Shown here in pieces: positions 51,208-63,457 of a DNA stretch of 64,000 bases (its first letter is position 1; each line of letters starts with the position of its first letter). The notes under the pieces are model-generated. The model saw nothing but the letters and a program-made list of their open reading frames with translations, was not told the origin of the DNA and ran no database searches. The DNA comes from Erigeron canadensis. Taxonomy: Eukaryota; Streptophyta; Magnoliopsida; Asterales; Asteraceae. A program made the position numbers and the translations under genes. The stretch lies in assembly GCF_010389155.1 (NCBI RefSeq), contig NC_057763.1, forward strand, positions 42,390,645 through 42,454,644, in the 5' to 3' direction.

Positions 51208-54200
51208 ATGGGTCGGCGGATATTGAACGAAGCATTGAGGACGATTGTGAATGCCGAGAAAAGGGGTTTTGCATCTGCTCAACTTCAACCCATTTCCAAT
51301 ACCATTTCTTCTTTCCTCTCCATCATGAAACACCGAGGTCTTTTTTTTCTTCTCACAAACACACACATATTATTGTCTTTTTTAGGTTTGTTTCATTTTG
51401 TGTTTATAATGATAACGAGAGCAAGTACCCGTGAGTTGCGGCGGTGAGATGGTGGGGTGATACCTAGGTCATAGAGTATGATAGGTTATAGGAGTTGATA
51501 TGTCATAGAGTATGATAGTCAAATGCCTTAGCCGTACCCTCGGATTTAAAAATTTGTCGAAAGTATATCGAATGACATCTCTAATGAAAGAGCATGAAAT
51601 TTTAAGAACACCCATACAATTTTTATAATTTATCGATGTACGGTTTTTGAGATAAAAGATTTTGAATGAATTGGATGAATAAATAATTTATGGAGGAGAG
51701 AGAAAAAAGATGATTAGTTGAGATTTGAGGAAAAAGAAAGGGTATTATAGTTATTTTAGATAAATATAGAATAGATAGGAGGGACATTTTGGGGAAGTAC
51801 TTAAAATCAATATTGAAAATTTCAAGTTCAATGTTTAAAATCTAAGGAGAATCTGCTTTATAATATAGTATAGATATAGATATAGATATAGATATAGATA
51901 TAGATAATTGTTGAATTGAAGTTATGAGTTTCGGACCCAGTTCTAAGCTAATTTATATGCCTGCTACTGATTTAAATATGTGGCTTTTAATCGGGTTTTG
52001 TAAATTTGTACAAACAGTGCATCCAATGTTAGAAATGGCATAATAGTGTTGTATATATACTTGTTATAATCAATAGTAGTATATATTTTGTAAATTTGTT
52101 TGTAAACATATTTGTTGTTGCCAAGTTTTTTTTTTGTATTTCCATTTTGCTACTGCTACTTCATGCATTCAGATTTGTTTTCTATAAGTTATTTGGTAAC
52201 AATTTAAGCATAGCTTCAGCGAAACAATATGAAATTATGTACGATGCCTAGGCATTTAGTATACTCTTGTTATCAGTATATAACTGTGGAACCATGATTT
52301 TGGTGCTTCCAGATGGGATAATTAATTGTCACAATTTCACGCGTCTTTCAGTTGGTATAATATATTGAGCAGTTTTTATTAAAAATTTATGTTATGCTCA
52401 CCTCTGGTTCTAGAATTTGACAGAGTTCATATTTGTTTAGTAGTTTATATATAATTTTTTGCTTTGAATCACAGGTTATGTCAAGAATTTCGAGGTGCAG
52501 GATCCCCATAGAGTGGGGAAGATAAAAGTTGAGTTGCTCGGAAGGATCAACGATTGCCGAGCTATAACATATAGACAAGACATTAAAGCGCATGAGATTG
52601 AGAATTATAGACTACGCACCCTTCCAACACAGCAGGTTTTGACATCTATAACTCCTCACTTTATTATAACTTGTAAAATCTATTTGCATTGTTATCTTTA
52701 AACATTGTCATATGACCTGCTCTGAAACGACTATTTGCCTATGATGGTAAACGCTGTAAAATCTGTAAGCAGTAACCTTGTTATGTGCATTTGTAATCCT
52801 AATGTTTGGAAATTTATTGTTACTATTACCGGCATCTCTGTACAAGGTTTTGCTTAGAATATTGACTTAGCTTTAGTTTTAGAGAAACTTATATTGGTGT
52901 GAGAGTTGTACTAGGAATTATATAGTCGGTGCAAATGAAATTTATAATTCAAACCGTATTGGAAGTTAGTATACGTATAGTTGAGTTTCAAAGGAATAAG
53001 TAGACGGAGCAGGCTGCAGGGGACAGATCCCTGTGGTTTATACTCATGAGAGTTGATATCTGATAGGTTCAATTCAGTTGGTTTCTTAAATGTTCTAGCT
53101 TTTTAGGGTTGAATGGTTATATATATTTGTTGCTAGGGTTGCCATCATGTAGCAGTTTGCATAAATCAAAATACGATATATGTGGATCCTGCTACTAAAT
53201 TAAAACGATCACACTGCCCAATTTTGTGTTCTATTATCGTGTTTCTCATAGTTGTCAAAAGCGACGGCGAACTCAAAGCGCAAAGACCCTAAATGGGGCG
53301 AAGGCGAGAGGCGCAAAAAAAGCGCACGGACGGAAAAAAAAGCGCACTAAACTAACAACCAAACCAAATGCCATTCAAATTAGCAAATTCCATCTAAATA
53401 ACACATAATGCATTAAGCCAAAAAAGTTCAAGACAAATTGTTAAACACAGAAAGTTCAAAACCATTGACAAAACTTAATTAGAGCCACGGACTATGCTAT
53501 GCCATCATCGTCAAATGTGTCGAGCTCTTCTTCCTCAGAATCATCAATTAAGCTTACATAAGATACAGGTCTTGATGATGGTACATTACAAGACCTTGTT
53601 ATTCTAGAGGGCTCTCCTGCCCCGCTCGCCTCTCCAACCATGGTCCAAGTTAAATCCTCATCATTGTGAACACGATCCTCGTCCATTATCCCTGTTAGCC
53701 ACTCATTGCTATCATCAATGACATCTAGTGAAATTGGATCAAAGTCATCAGGGTTGTCATGACGATTCTTAAGCGTGGTGTTGTACTTGACATACACTAA
53801 ATCGTGCAATTTCTGGTCTTCAAGTCTGTTCCTTTTCTTGGAATGGATCTGATCAGAATTATAAAGTATCGTCAACTAACTATTAAACTCATATAACGAG
53901 TCACTAAAAACTGATAGTCACATCAGAATTATAAAGTATTGTAAAGCTGTTCATATTGAACTCAACAGATTATGTGCTCGAAGGTACTCCAATTCCTTTC
54001 ACATCCTGATGCACTGCATGTTAAGCTCAACACATTAATTGCAAATTCTTGTAAATTTGGTGTACCTTTCCCAAAGAGCTTCCACCACACAGCTGTACAA
54101 ATCATAATATAGACATAGTAATCTAGTATTCTAGTGCCACATTAAATTAAAGAAACAATACAAATAAGTAGCCTTACCAGGTTGTACTTTCATGTGTTGC

Positions 54201-55612
54201 CTTTTTGCAACTTCTAATCCAAAGAAAGCTGCTTGGTTAACCCACTGAAGCAGCTCTATCGTTATTGCATCTTGTGTGTCTTTATCCGGGACCAGCCACC
54301 TCATGCATTCATGTAAACCGGCTGCCCCTTCTTTGTCATCCTCAATTTCCTTGTTGTAACAGTAGAACTGCGGGTTTAAGTAATAACCCGCTGCATGTAA
54401 GGGACGGTGAAGTTGAGAGTTCTACCGTTTGTCTACTATATCCGAGATAATCTCATACTCGTCTTGCTGTTGGTTTAAAGCACCTTTAATTGCAAGCTTA
54501 GCCCTTTCCATGGCTTCATATATGTAACCCATTGCGGGTTTCTTCTCATTATCAACTAGGCGAAGCACTTTCACAATTGGACTCATCACTTTTATACTAA
54601 AAGTGATATTGTTCCAGAAAGTAGGGGTGAAAACAATATCATTAGCTCGTTTCCCCTTTATTTCTTTAGACAATTTATTGTTGGTCCATCTTTCTGATAT
54701 GAATCTGCTGGAATGATATGAAATAAAAGTATAAGGGTGTTAAGTGTGTTTTTTAATAATTGTTTCTTATTCTTGGTAACTACTTGTTCTCCAAGATTAG
54801 GTCAAGTCTGTCTACAGATAAGGCTGCCAGCCATTAGGGTTAGGGGTGGAGATTATTATTAATTGTTCTTAGGAACTTAGGGCCGCCGGGGCATTAATCC
54901 AGACAATCGGGCTACTGGGGCATTTATCCAGATTATCAATAAATCTAACAGCCGAGTTTGGCTGGCTTTCTCTGTGTTATCCTCTGTGTTTTCTCGCTTA
55001 TTTTCTGTTTTATCAGTTGATACATATCAATTGGTATCAGAGCCCTAAGGTTTCTATTTGTAATTTTGCCCAGACGTTAGTGAACAAGAAACAATGATAA
55101 AAGGAATTAGATTTAATAAGGAAACTAGTGAAACTGGTAAAAATCTTCCAGCCCATTAGTATTCATTAATTGCATGCACCCCTGTTGAATTGTTTAGAAT
55201 ACTTCTGATAAATCTTTCCTCATCCGTGTCCATAGTCTGTATCAATGTCATTCCAGTTTGTGACCCAATCTGTATGCTCATACCATGTTGTCCATGTATT
55301 CATAGTTAGATGTGACATACATTATTTCCCACCTGAGATATTACCTTCTATCGGGAGGTTACTCGGTTAGACACCTGGACATTAACTAAATACATTGTAC
55401 CTTTCTGTAAATGAATCTAATCCATGCGGAGTACTTAACTACCTCTACCAGTATTTTACCCACAGGCTATTTTTTGTTGAACTTGATTTATTTTCTTCTT
55501 ACTATCGATGCAGTGGGGATACGTGGTGATAACAACTCCGAATGGCGTATTGGACCATGAAGAGGCAATTAGACAGAACGTTGGTGGTCAGGTTCTGGGT
55601 TACTTCTATTAA
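51208..55612 (+). CDS. Ribosomal protein uS8 (RPS15A), mitochondrial type II, 3 exons
   Basis: Exons 51208-51337, 52475-52635, 55514-55612 join to 129 aa, normal for eukaryotic uS8. Start [20 protein letters not shown] and C-terminus [25 protein letters not shown] match plant RPS15A, in the divergent type II form that in plants serves the mitochondrial small subunit, rather than the cytosolic form (which ends ...KVLGFFY). Role: binds the central domain of SSU rRNA in the mitochondrial ribosome (type II assignment from the N- and C-terminal wording, so moderately sure). Intron 1 holds Helitron copy B; intron 2 (2878 bp) holds a hAT remnant and a copia LTR. The frame is intact and both splice pairs are GT-AG. 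Confidence 0.92.
51417..51874 (-). mobile_element. Helitron-like repeat, copy B
   Basis: Same family as 3234 and 56058; it sits 79 bp past exon 1 of uS8. Its right (element 5') end runs into a (TATAGA)n array at 51870-51905. Confidence 0.55.
53249..54690 (-). pseudogene. hAT (DUF659-type) transposase remnant in uS8 intron 2
   Basis: Minus-strand fragments: 54422-54690 ([20 protein letters not shown] ...), then after a frame change 54185-54420 with [19 protein letters not shown] and [16 protein letters not shown], then 53492-53875 with [18 protein letters not shown] and an acidic tail. This is the C-terminal half of DUF659-type hAT transposases. The left end near 53249 reads TAGTTGTCAAAAGCG with GGCG-rich repeats, a hAT terminus. 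The N-terminal half is absent. Confidence 0.8.
54738..55043 (+). mobile_element. Copia LTR with tRNA-Met primer-binding site
   Basis: An LTR-like 54738-55024 starts TGTTAAGTG and ends GATACA. After a 7-base gap TGGTATCAGAGC follows (55032-55043), the standard plant binding site for initiator tRNA-Met. The retroelement body is absent or rapidly truncated after ~55080, and no second LTR was seen. Confidence 0.8.
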
Positions 55613-56057
55613 GCATAAATCATCATTACCCCCCTCTGCATGTAGAACCAGTTGCATTGTATCATGCTGGGATTGAATTTGAAGTTCCATGTAGACAAAT
55701 GATATTATTTATATGTGTAGCTTAAGTGTAGAACTGTTGCTTCTTGATTCAAATAATATGCAAATCAGTAGAACCAGTGTTAGCAACAGAATTATGAAAA
55801 CAATCAACTACCAATTTTATATATTTTCAGTTTTAAGTTTATGGAGTGTGCTATGATAGCCTTTGGGGTGGGGCTATGGATAAAGACACAATAAATTGTG
55901 ATACACGAAGGTTGTAAATTATTATCACGAGCTGTTACTTTTAGGTGTAACATTTTACTGCCTGTTAAATAGAGAATTCCAAAACTTATTTATCAACACT
56001 TGACTAGCTAAAAATATTTTATCGGCGTTTGAGGCTGATTACCCTTTATTTGTAATG

Positions 56058-56446
56058 AGAGCAAGTACTCACGCGTTGCGGCGGTGAGATGGTGAGGTTG
56101 ATAGGTTATAGAGTGTGATAGCCAAATACGTTAACCGTATGGGCTCCGCCCTCGGATTTAAAAATTCGTCGAAAGTATATGGAATGACATCTCTAATGAA
56201 AGAGCATTAAATTTTAAGAACACCCATATAATTTTTATAATTTATCGATGTACGGTTTTTGAGATAAAAGATTTTGAATAAATTGGAAGAATAAATGATT
56301 TATGGGGAGAGAAAAAAAATGATTGGTTGAGATTTGAAGAGAGAGAAAAAGTGTTAGGTAAATATAGAATTGATATATGGACATTTTGGGAAATAAATGT
56401 TAGAAACTTAAAATGTAAACATGAAAGATTTGCTTTATAATATAGA
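56058..56446 (-). mobile_element. Helitron-like repeat, copy C
   Basis: Third copy of the family (see 3234), 445 bp downstream of the uS8 stop. GC-rich terminal motif ACGCGTTGCGGCGG at its left edge and TTTATAATATAGATA at the right. Confidence 0.55.
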
Positions 56447-57033
56447 TATAAATATAGATTATTGATTACTTTTAAGGCCTTGTACCAAATGAAACGAACG
56501 AACATGAAGGGCTCATGTTCATATATTTGTTTACGTTGAAAAGAATAAACAAATGATAGTTATTGTGCGTTCGTAGAATTGTAGTTCATTATGAAAATAC
56601 AAATTTTTAAGCTAAGATATAAACCAAACCTATATGAACACACAAACCAATATATAGAGCTACATAAACATGATGCTGGGATGTCAAATTTAGGAAATTT
56701 CATATGATGTTTCAGATTTCAGATAGGAAATGAATCGAGATTTTTATTTTAACCAAAAACTTCCCGACTAAACGATTCAACAACAGACCATAACTTGAGT
56801 GGTACCCATATGGCCATATGGCCATATTTGCAAAGTAAAAACCCAGGAGAGTTCTCCAGACTCCAGATACATATTCAAAAATAATTAAGGTAGGTCAAAA
56901 ACTATGTTCATGTAATTTTGTTGGCATGATACAAATTGAGCTACTTTCATACAACAAACATACTCAAAATAATTTATTACATAAAGCAAAAATAAATTAA
57001 CAATATTGTTTAAAAGCATGATCATCTAAAGAC

Positions 57034-58434
57034 TTATATCTTGTCTTTCAACTTATAAGCCAATTGATCTAATGTTTTAGTAGAGCAGCCATCTTTACTA
57101 AGAGTATTAGCAGCTGCATCTTTAAGATCTCGAATTCTACTTCGAATTCCTTTCCCTTCTTCTCCTTCCAATAAACTCTTCACGACCCTAGCAATCTCCA
57201 CACGACCAATGATACCGTTCTCATCAGCTTTGGGTCTCAACGCCACTTTTATGCCTTCGGTTAGAGATACCGCATTCATCTTTTGCTCGGCATAAAGTGG
57301 CCAAGCGATCACTGGCACGCCATGTACTACAGTCTCAAGAATTGAGTTCCAACCACAATGGGTCAAAAATCCGCCTGTTGAACTATGACTTAGAATCTGG
57401 GCTTGTGGGGCCCAAGAGGGTACCACAAACCCGGTACCTTTGGTTCTTTCTAGAAACCCTTTTGGTAAAAACCCGAGGGGGTCCTTGAGACCATGAGAAT
57501 CAAAGTACGTGGCATTTGGTTGATCACTTGGACTTCTAACCACCCATATGAACCTTTGTTCACTTAACTCCAACCCCATGGCCAACTCATTAAGTTGATT
57601 AAATGAAAGGGTTCCACCACTCCCAAAAGATATGTACAATACAGAACCACATGGCTGACCATCCAACCATCTTAAACACTCCAACCCATTTACATCACAA
57701 CTTGCACCAGTCTGTATCAGTGGCCCAACCGGATAAACCCTTGGTTTACCCGGTTCATCCTCTAGCAAAGCTTTTAATGCTCCACCCTCCAACTCCTTGA
57801 AGCTATTTACAGCTATACCTTCCGCCATACTATACCTCTTTGCATTATGAAGTGTCCATTTGTATGCATCATTCTTTCTATCTTGTATCGGGTCAAGTAG
57901 GTCTTTTCCATGAACCGGTATGCAACCAGGAATCATAACCGGTTCTGCCAAGTCCCTATACTCACATGAAACCATTTGATCAAGTTTAGGCAAATGAAGA
58001 AACAAAGATAAAGCCATAGCAGTTGATGGAAAGAACACATAAGGTGAAACACCAAATTCAATGGCTACATCAAATGCATCCGTGCCAAAAAGATCAATAA
58101 ACAAAGCCACCATGTTTTTTTCCTCAACTAAAGTCTTGAATACTTCACGAAGCGAATCAAGTGACCGCGTAACCATGAGACTTATTCGGGTTTCCATTTG
58201 GGTATCTTGTGGCAAGTCATCAAAATTGACTGGAGGAAGAATGACATAGTTTAAGCCATTAGGAAGTGAGTCAAGAAAAACCTTTTGCGATATGGATAAA
58301 GGTCCATCGTTTGGGATGATGAAAGTGGCTGAAATGTTGTGGTGATTTTTTAGTCTTTTAGCAAATTCAACTAAAGGGATCAAGTGTCCTATACCTGGAC
58401 TTGGTACAATGGCAATATGGGGTGTTCTTTCCAT
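57034..58434 (-). CDS. UDP-glycosyltransferase, UGT72 (hydroquinone glucosyltransferase-like)
   Basis: Single-exon gene, 466 aa, starting MERTPHIAIVPSPG. Catalytic His17 (GIGHLIPL) and Asp114 (LFIDLFG) are present. The 44-residue PSPG donor box is 341-384, beginning WAPQAQILSH and ending WPLYAEQ; Gln at its end is usual for UDP-glucose preference. Family knowledge: UGT72 (group E) enzymes glucosylate small phenolics, e.g. hydroquinone, monolignols and chlorinated phenols, in the cytosol. Exact acceptor cannot be read from sequence. It has a dead duplicate at 35317. A TATAAATA element lies 86-93 bp before the ATG. Confidence 0.93.
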   Translation of the reverse strand: MERTPHIAIVPSPGIGHLIPLVEFAKRLKNHHNISATFIIPNDGPLSISQKVFLDSLPNGLNYVILPPVNFDDLPQDTQMETRISLMVTRSLDSLREVFKTLVEEKNMVALFIDLFGTDAFDVAIEFGVSPYVFFPSTAMALSLFLHLPKLDQMVSCEYRDLAEPVMIPGCIPVHGKDLLDPIQDRKNDAYKWTLHNAKRYSMAEGIAVNSFKELEGGALKALLEDEPGKPRVYPVGPLIQTGASCDVNGLECLRWLDGQPCGSVLYISFGSGGTLSFNQLNELAMGLELSEQRFIWVVRSPSDQPNATYFDSHGLKDPLGFLPKGFLERTKGTGFVVPSWAPQAQILSHSSTGGFLTHCGWNSILETVVHGVPVIAWPLYAEQKMNAVSLTEGIKVALRPKADENGIIGRVEIARVVKSLLEGEEGKGIRSRIRDLKDAAANTLSKDGCSTKTLDQLAYKLKDKI

Positions 58435-58519
58435 TGGATAGAAATAGAAATAAAGATTTATAGCTAGAGAGAGTGGGTGAAAAAAAGTTTAGATACAAAT
58501 GAAGGTGATATGTTTGGTA

Positions 58520-58527
58520 TATTTATA
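58520..58527 (-). promoter_or_regulatory. TATA box of UGT72 gene
   Basis: TATAAATA on the minus strand, 86-93 bases upstream of the ATG, leaving a ~60-base leader. Confidence 0.6.
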
Positions 58528-59262
58528 GTCATTTTGGTTGAGGGTGTTATGTGCTTGTGTAGGAGGAAGAAAGGATGCATGTGAGACCAAGAAAATTATT
58601 TATGCCCCCTCTGTATTTAAGGGAACATACATTAATAACTTATTTAAAGTTAAATTTAGCAAAGATTGTTAGTAGATTTGAGTTAAATTCTAGAACGATT
58701 TATTATTATAAAGACATGAAGCAACTTTTAGTGTATCGTAATTAAGCGTATCACACTATTACACATTTTAGTCAGAGACAAAATTACCAAACCTGAATTG
58801 GGATGAATAATTATGCTAATCAGTGCTGTAACTCATTCTAAATTTAATAAATGATTGAGATATTACATGCTTTGATTCATGTTATACTTCATTAGTTTAT
58901 ATGTAATATGATATGAATCGAAATTTATAGTAAATATTCCCAACTAAATTGGGAGATTGTCAAACAACGTGACATCCGAACAATTTAATTTAAAGAAGAC
59001 CTCCAATCATTGTAATATGTAGGACCCGTACAATAAATATATAAAAATATATACTAACATGATACCCACGCGTTACAGCAGATACCATTAACAGGGTGTC
59101 TCATGTAGTAATTATCAAAAATAGTATAATTGAGCAATCTAATAAAATTAAGATTTTCAAATAAGAATATAGTTGTTTTTTGTGGGGAGTGATATTTTAG
59201 ACAAATCTCACTATGTAACTTTCAACAGGGAACATATTCTCTTTATTTAAGTAGTATATAAT

Positions 59263-59295
<33 letters not shown>

Positions 59296-60538
59296 GGCTT
59301 CAAATAAGTTAAAAATTTTTTTTACTAAATTTAAAGATAAAAATAACTAAATATGTTAGGCTTCGACCACATTATACGTTAACACCAAAATTTTTAACAT
59401 ATTTGTAGAGTTGTAGATCTAATATAGTAGCTGTACTTGTATTTTTATTATGTTATGGAACAGAAACGAACGTATTAAGTGAGCTGGAGCTATTTTATGG
59501 ATTTTTTTTTTCCTCCGGTATGCGATAATTTCTTCAAAGAATTGATGCCCTCATTTCAAATGTAAGGCTTACGTCATGAAATAAAAAGCAAGTGAATGCA
59601 AGGTTTTAAACTTTCAAATGTAATGCACCATGTGAATTGTACCTGACAACCTTTAATAGAAGCACGTGGAGATAAAAAGAATAATTTGTAAATGATTGGA
59701 TGGATGTTCACATGATGCGCCAGTGATGGTGGTGCGATAGAGAAGGTGACGACTGACGACGGCAATGTAGTAGTGACGAATAGCCGAATAGTATAAGATA
59801 ATTATGTAAATGTGATGGATGTAAAATAAATATTGTAACTATCATAAAAACTAAAAGATACAAGTTGTAAATTAGAAAAATTTTAGGAAAATCAAAGTTA
59901 TAAGTTGAAAAGGAAATAAAAGAGAACTTGTTTTGTAATAGGGCATAGATATATTTATACCTCTCAATCATGATTGGCATAATAGGTCACACAAAATCTG
60001 TTAAGACACGAAACTAGTAAGACATAAACATGTTAATTAATATGTATTTTATATTAAGTTTTGACTAACTAAAAAAACTTAACAATACAAAGACTATTAC
60101 AAATTTCAACAAAAACATAACGATAATAATCTTTAATATTGCAAAAGTTCATAGACATCTTGACTAAGACAAATCATATATCAAATCATAATTTCAGTTT
60201 TAGTATTTGTTTTTATATATATGTATAAAACCTTAAGAGGCCCTAACTGTTATGAATTTGTTAAGACACGAATCTTAACATGCCTTAGACACGAAACTTA
60301 TTGTAGCCAAACACCAAATATGTTAAAAACAAGTTGTGTTGTGTTGTATTAACAAGTTTTGTGTTAAGATTACCAGTTCTACTCTCAGTTGATAGAAAAG
60401 CGGATATTGTTTTATCGGTGAATTGTTTCGTTTGACACTGTTTATATTCATATTCATATATTGTAAGAACTAAGAAAGGAAATGGATGTCGTTTCACTGT
60501 ACACATTATTATATATCTTAAAAATCATGAATCGTTTT
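58528..60538. other. Gene-free AT-rich stretch
   Basis: A TA microsatellite at 59270-59293. A GCGTTAC-type motif near 59070 and a CATAGATA motif near 59950 may mark a minus-strand Helitron, but no canonical 3' CTRR was found. No gene seen. Confidence 0.4.
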
Positions 60539-62290
60539 ACGTGTTTTTTTTTATTAACTTTTATTGTTTCACACTTTTACACTAAACTTTTGTTTTTTTA
60601 AGTTTTGTCACAAAAGTTTCAATCTCTTTACTTTTTATCACATAAACTTTTAACCTTTAATTTTTTGTCACATAACTTTAATTTCATTTACTTTTAGCAT
60701 GAAAGTTTTGTTTTATTTTGTTTTTAAACTTTTGTTTTTCTAACTTTTGTCACAAAACTTTCATTCTTTTTACTTTTTATCATATAAACTTTTAAACTTT
60801 TAGTTTTTGTCACATAAGTTTTATTTCTTTTACTTTTGGCACGAGATTTTTGTTTTATGGGTTAAGTGCATGAGAATGTAACTAACTAAGGCCGAAAAGT
60901 TATTGTGTGCATGAACTTACAGAACCTTTATTGTATGCATGAACCCTTTCAAAAACGTTATGGTATACACTATTGACTGGCTAAAAGGGTAACCGGTCAC
61001 AATTTGACTTTTTATGTGGCTTGATGTAATTAATTCTTTTCTCTATTTTACTTTTCCGTTTACCTTCATCATCATCTAACGCACACACACCACAAATTTC
61101 TGAAAATCAAAATCAAACTACAAAAAAATTTGAAAATCAAAAATGTTAAAACTCTATTAAAAAACATATAAATCTAAAAATCAAAATCAAACTACAAATT
61201 TCTTTGGTCACCGTGTACGCGAGATCACCTTTTTGTGCCGCCACCAACCTACGCTGGAGCACCACCCCACACACCACTTAGCTCAGATTGTATTCATAAT
61301 AGAAACTGTTGTTTTTGTTGTTCATAAACCAATGGCTGAATACCCCGAGAATTAATATATATATATATGTAACAGCGACGGAGGCGGGATTTAGCAGCAG
61401 CGGCGGCTTCATCATCTGTTGCTAGATTCAAACAAACAAACGACGGAGACGGGCTGTAGCGGTGTGGCAATGGTATTATCAAGAAACATTGATTAATCGA
61501 ATACATTGATCGAATTTATGTGTTTGTTTCTAGTTAGTGGAAATTGGGATTTATGAGATATTGATGTGGGATTTGTATATATATTTTTGATTTAGAATTG
61601 TATATATTTGAGAAAGTGATTTGGAATTTATGCCTATGATTTTTTGAGTCTTATGATTTTTGGAATTTATGGAGTTAAAAATGTTCTGCTGCTGTTTTCT
61701 TGAGCACATCAATGGTGTCTGGGTTTGTTGAAGTTGAAATCTGGGTTTGTTGATTAAACCGGGCCCATATCACCCTTTAGCCGGTTTCGTTATACAATAG
61801 AAAATTAGCAGGGTTCATGTATACAATAAACCTTTTGTAAGTTCATGTACACAATAATTTTTCGGCCTTAGTTGTTTACATTTCCGTGCACTTATCCCTT
61901 GTTTTATTTACTTTTTAAACTTTAGTTTTTCTAACTTTTGTCATGAAAGTTCCATTCTCTTTACTTTTTATCACATAAATTTACTAAAGTTTTCACCCTT
62001 TTAGTTTTTGCCACATCACTTTTCGTTTCTTCTACTTTCCGTACAAAAGTTTTGTTTTATTTACTTTTTATACTTTTAGTTTTCCAACTTTTGCCGTGAA
62101 AGTTTCATTCTCTTACTTTTTACAAAAGTTTTATTTATTTACTTTTTAGCATATAATTTTGTATTTCGCCACATAACTTTCAACTTTATAACTTTTTTCA
62201 CGAAAGTTTCAATTTCTATAACTTTTCACTTTATAACTTTTGTCACGAAAGTTTCATTTTATATAATTTTTGCAACATATGTAAATGTTA
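60539..62290. repeat. AT-rich tandem repeat, split by a transposon
   Basis: Degenerate units such as 'acttttgtcacaaaagtttc' and 'tactttttatcacataaac' repeat across 60539-60858 and 61899-62290. A foldback element (60859-61898) divides one array into two. No gene. Confidence 0.75.
60859..61898. mobile_element. Mutator-like foldback element, second copy
   Basis: 1040 bp. Ends GGGTTAAGTGCATG and complement of GGGATAAGTGCACG; long inverted arms share AACTAAGGCCGAAAA and TATTGTATGCATGAACCC-like blocks. The 9-bp duplication TTGTTTTAT lies at 60850-60858 and 61899-61907. Related to 48343-49302; its inner part is not palindromic as in that copy. Confidence 0.9.
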
Positions 62291-63457
62291 CAAAACATCT
62301 TCCGAGACAATGTCCGAGAACAGAAACTAGTTGTCTAACAAAATGTGTGTTTAGTAAATTGTGTCGTTTAACAATATTTTAAAGATATATAACATTATTT
62401 TTTTAGAATTTTATCTACAAAGGGTATATTACACTTGTGGAACCACGTATAAATGAGGCGTAGTTTGGGTTACGAGTATATTAATTTTTTGTAATATAAT
62501 TGTTTTGAAAAATGAGATATTTTTTTGTTGTTATGGGTCAAATAAATATGGGATACTAGTTAATATAACTAAATTAAACTTTCAAAAGTTTTTCTCATCA
62601 TCATAACATATAAAGATGTAATTTTGAAGATAAACATGAAATGGATACAATCAAATGTGTAAAAACTCAAGAAACCCGTCAAAAATAGAAAAAAAAATCC
62701 AAAACATGCTAACAATCTAGACGTTATCAACGCTTTATGCCGATAGTGAAAAAAATTGGGCTACGTATCAAATTTGATCTTGGTTCTGTCACTGGTATTA
62801 TTTTGCAAAAATCCAAAAAAGATTAAACTTGAAAAATTCATGAAAAGTGAATTCAGAAAAAAATAAAATTTAAAAATATATATAGAAAAATTTTTAATTT
62901 ACATGAAAAATTTTTAAAAATACTTCATAAAGTCTTAACTTCAAGATGCCTATTATCCTCTATGATACCGCCCTTTGCAGCTGTAGAAGGCTCGAGTCCC
63001 CGACAATCGGTGGCCAGAGAAGATAGATCTGACATTCAATTATGGTGTGTACGTTTTTCATGTCAAAACAAAAAAACAAAGGAAGAGAAGCGAGACTTTT
63101 CCGTTTAATATTTAAGTAATTGATACAAGAGGTGCACAATTTTGACTAGCATACGTAAACGGATAATACATCATACCTTATGTAATCTATAATAATGAAT
63201 GCTAACAAGTAACAACTCATGTAAGCTAATAATAATGCAATATCATACAAAATTTCTGTTGATTATACTTATACATAGGGAGTGTTAAACTGTTAATTAC
63301 GAAGTAATATATACGTACGTAGTGTGATATACATGTGTATACAGTGTCGTCTCTGACGAATTATAGATCTCGGCTGAGAAAAGAAAAAGGGGTCCCGAAA
63401 GATAGGTGCAATAATTATAGTTATATAAACTAAGATATAAAAACGATGATAAATACT
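62291..63457. other. Gene-free stretch
   Basis: AT-rich, no exon, RNA gene or bounded repeat recognised. Confidence 0.35.

Noticed and set aside
59063..59970. Possible minus-strand Helitron
   Set aside because: A GC-rich motif and TCTATG-like start exist, but the 3' end reads GTTAG rather than CTRR and the hairpin is weak.
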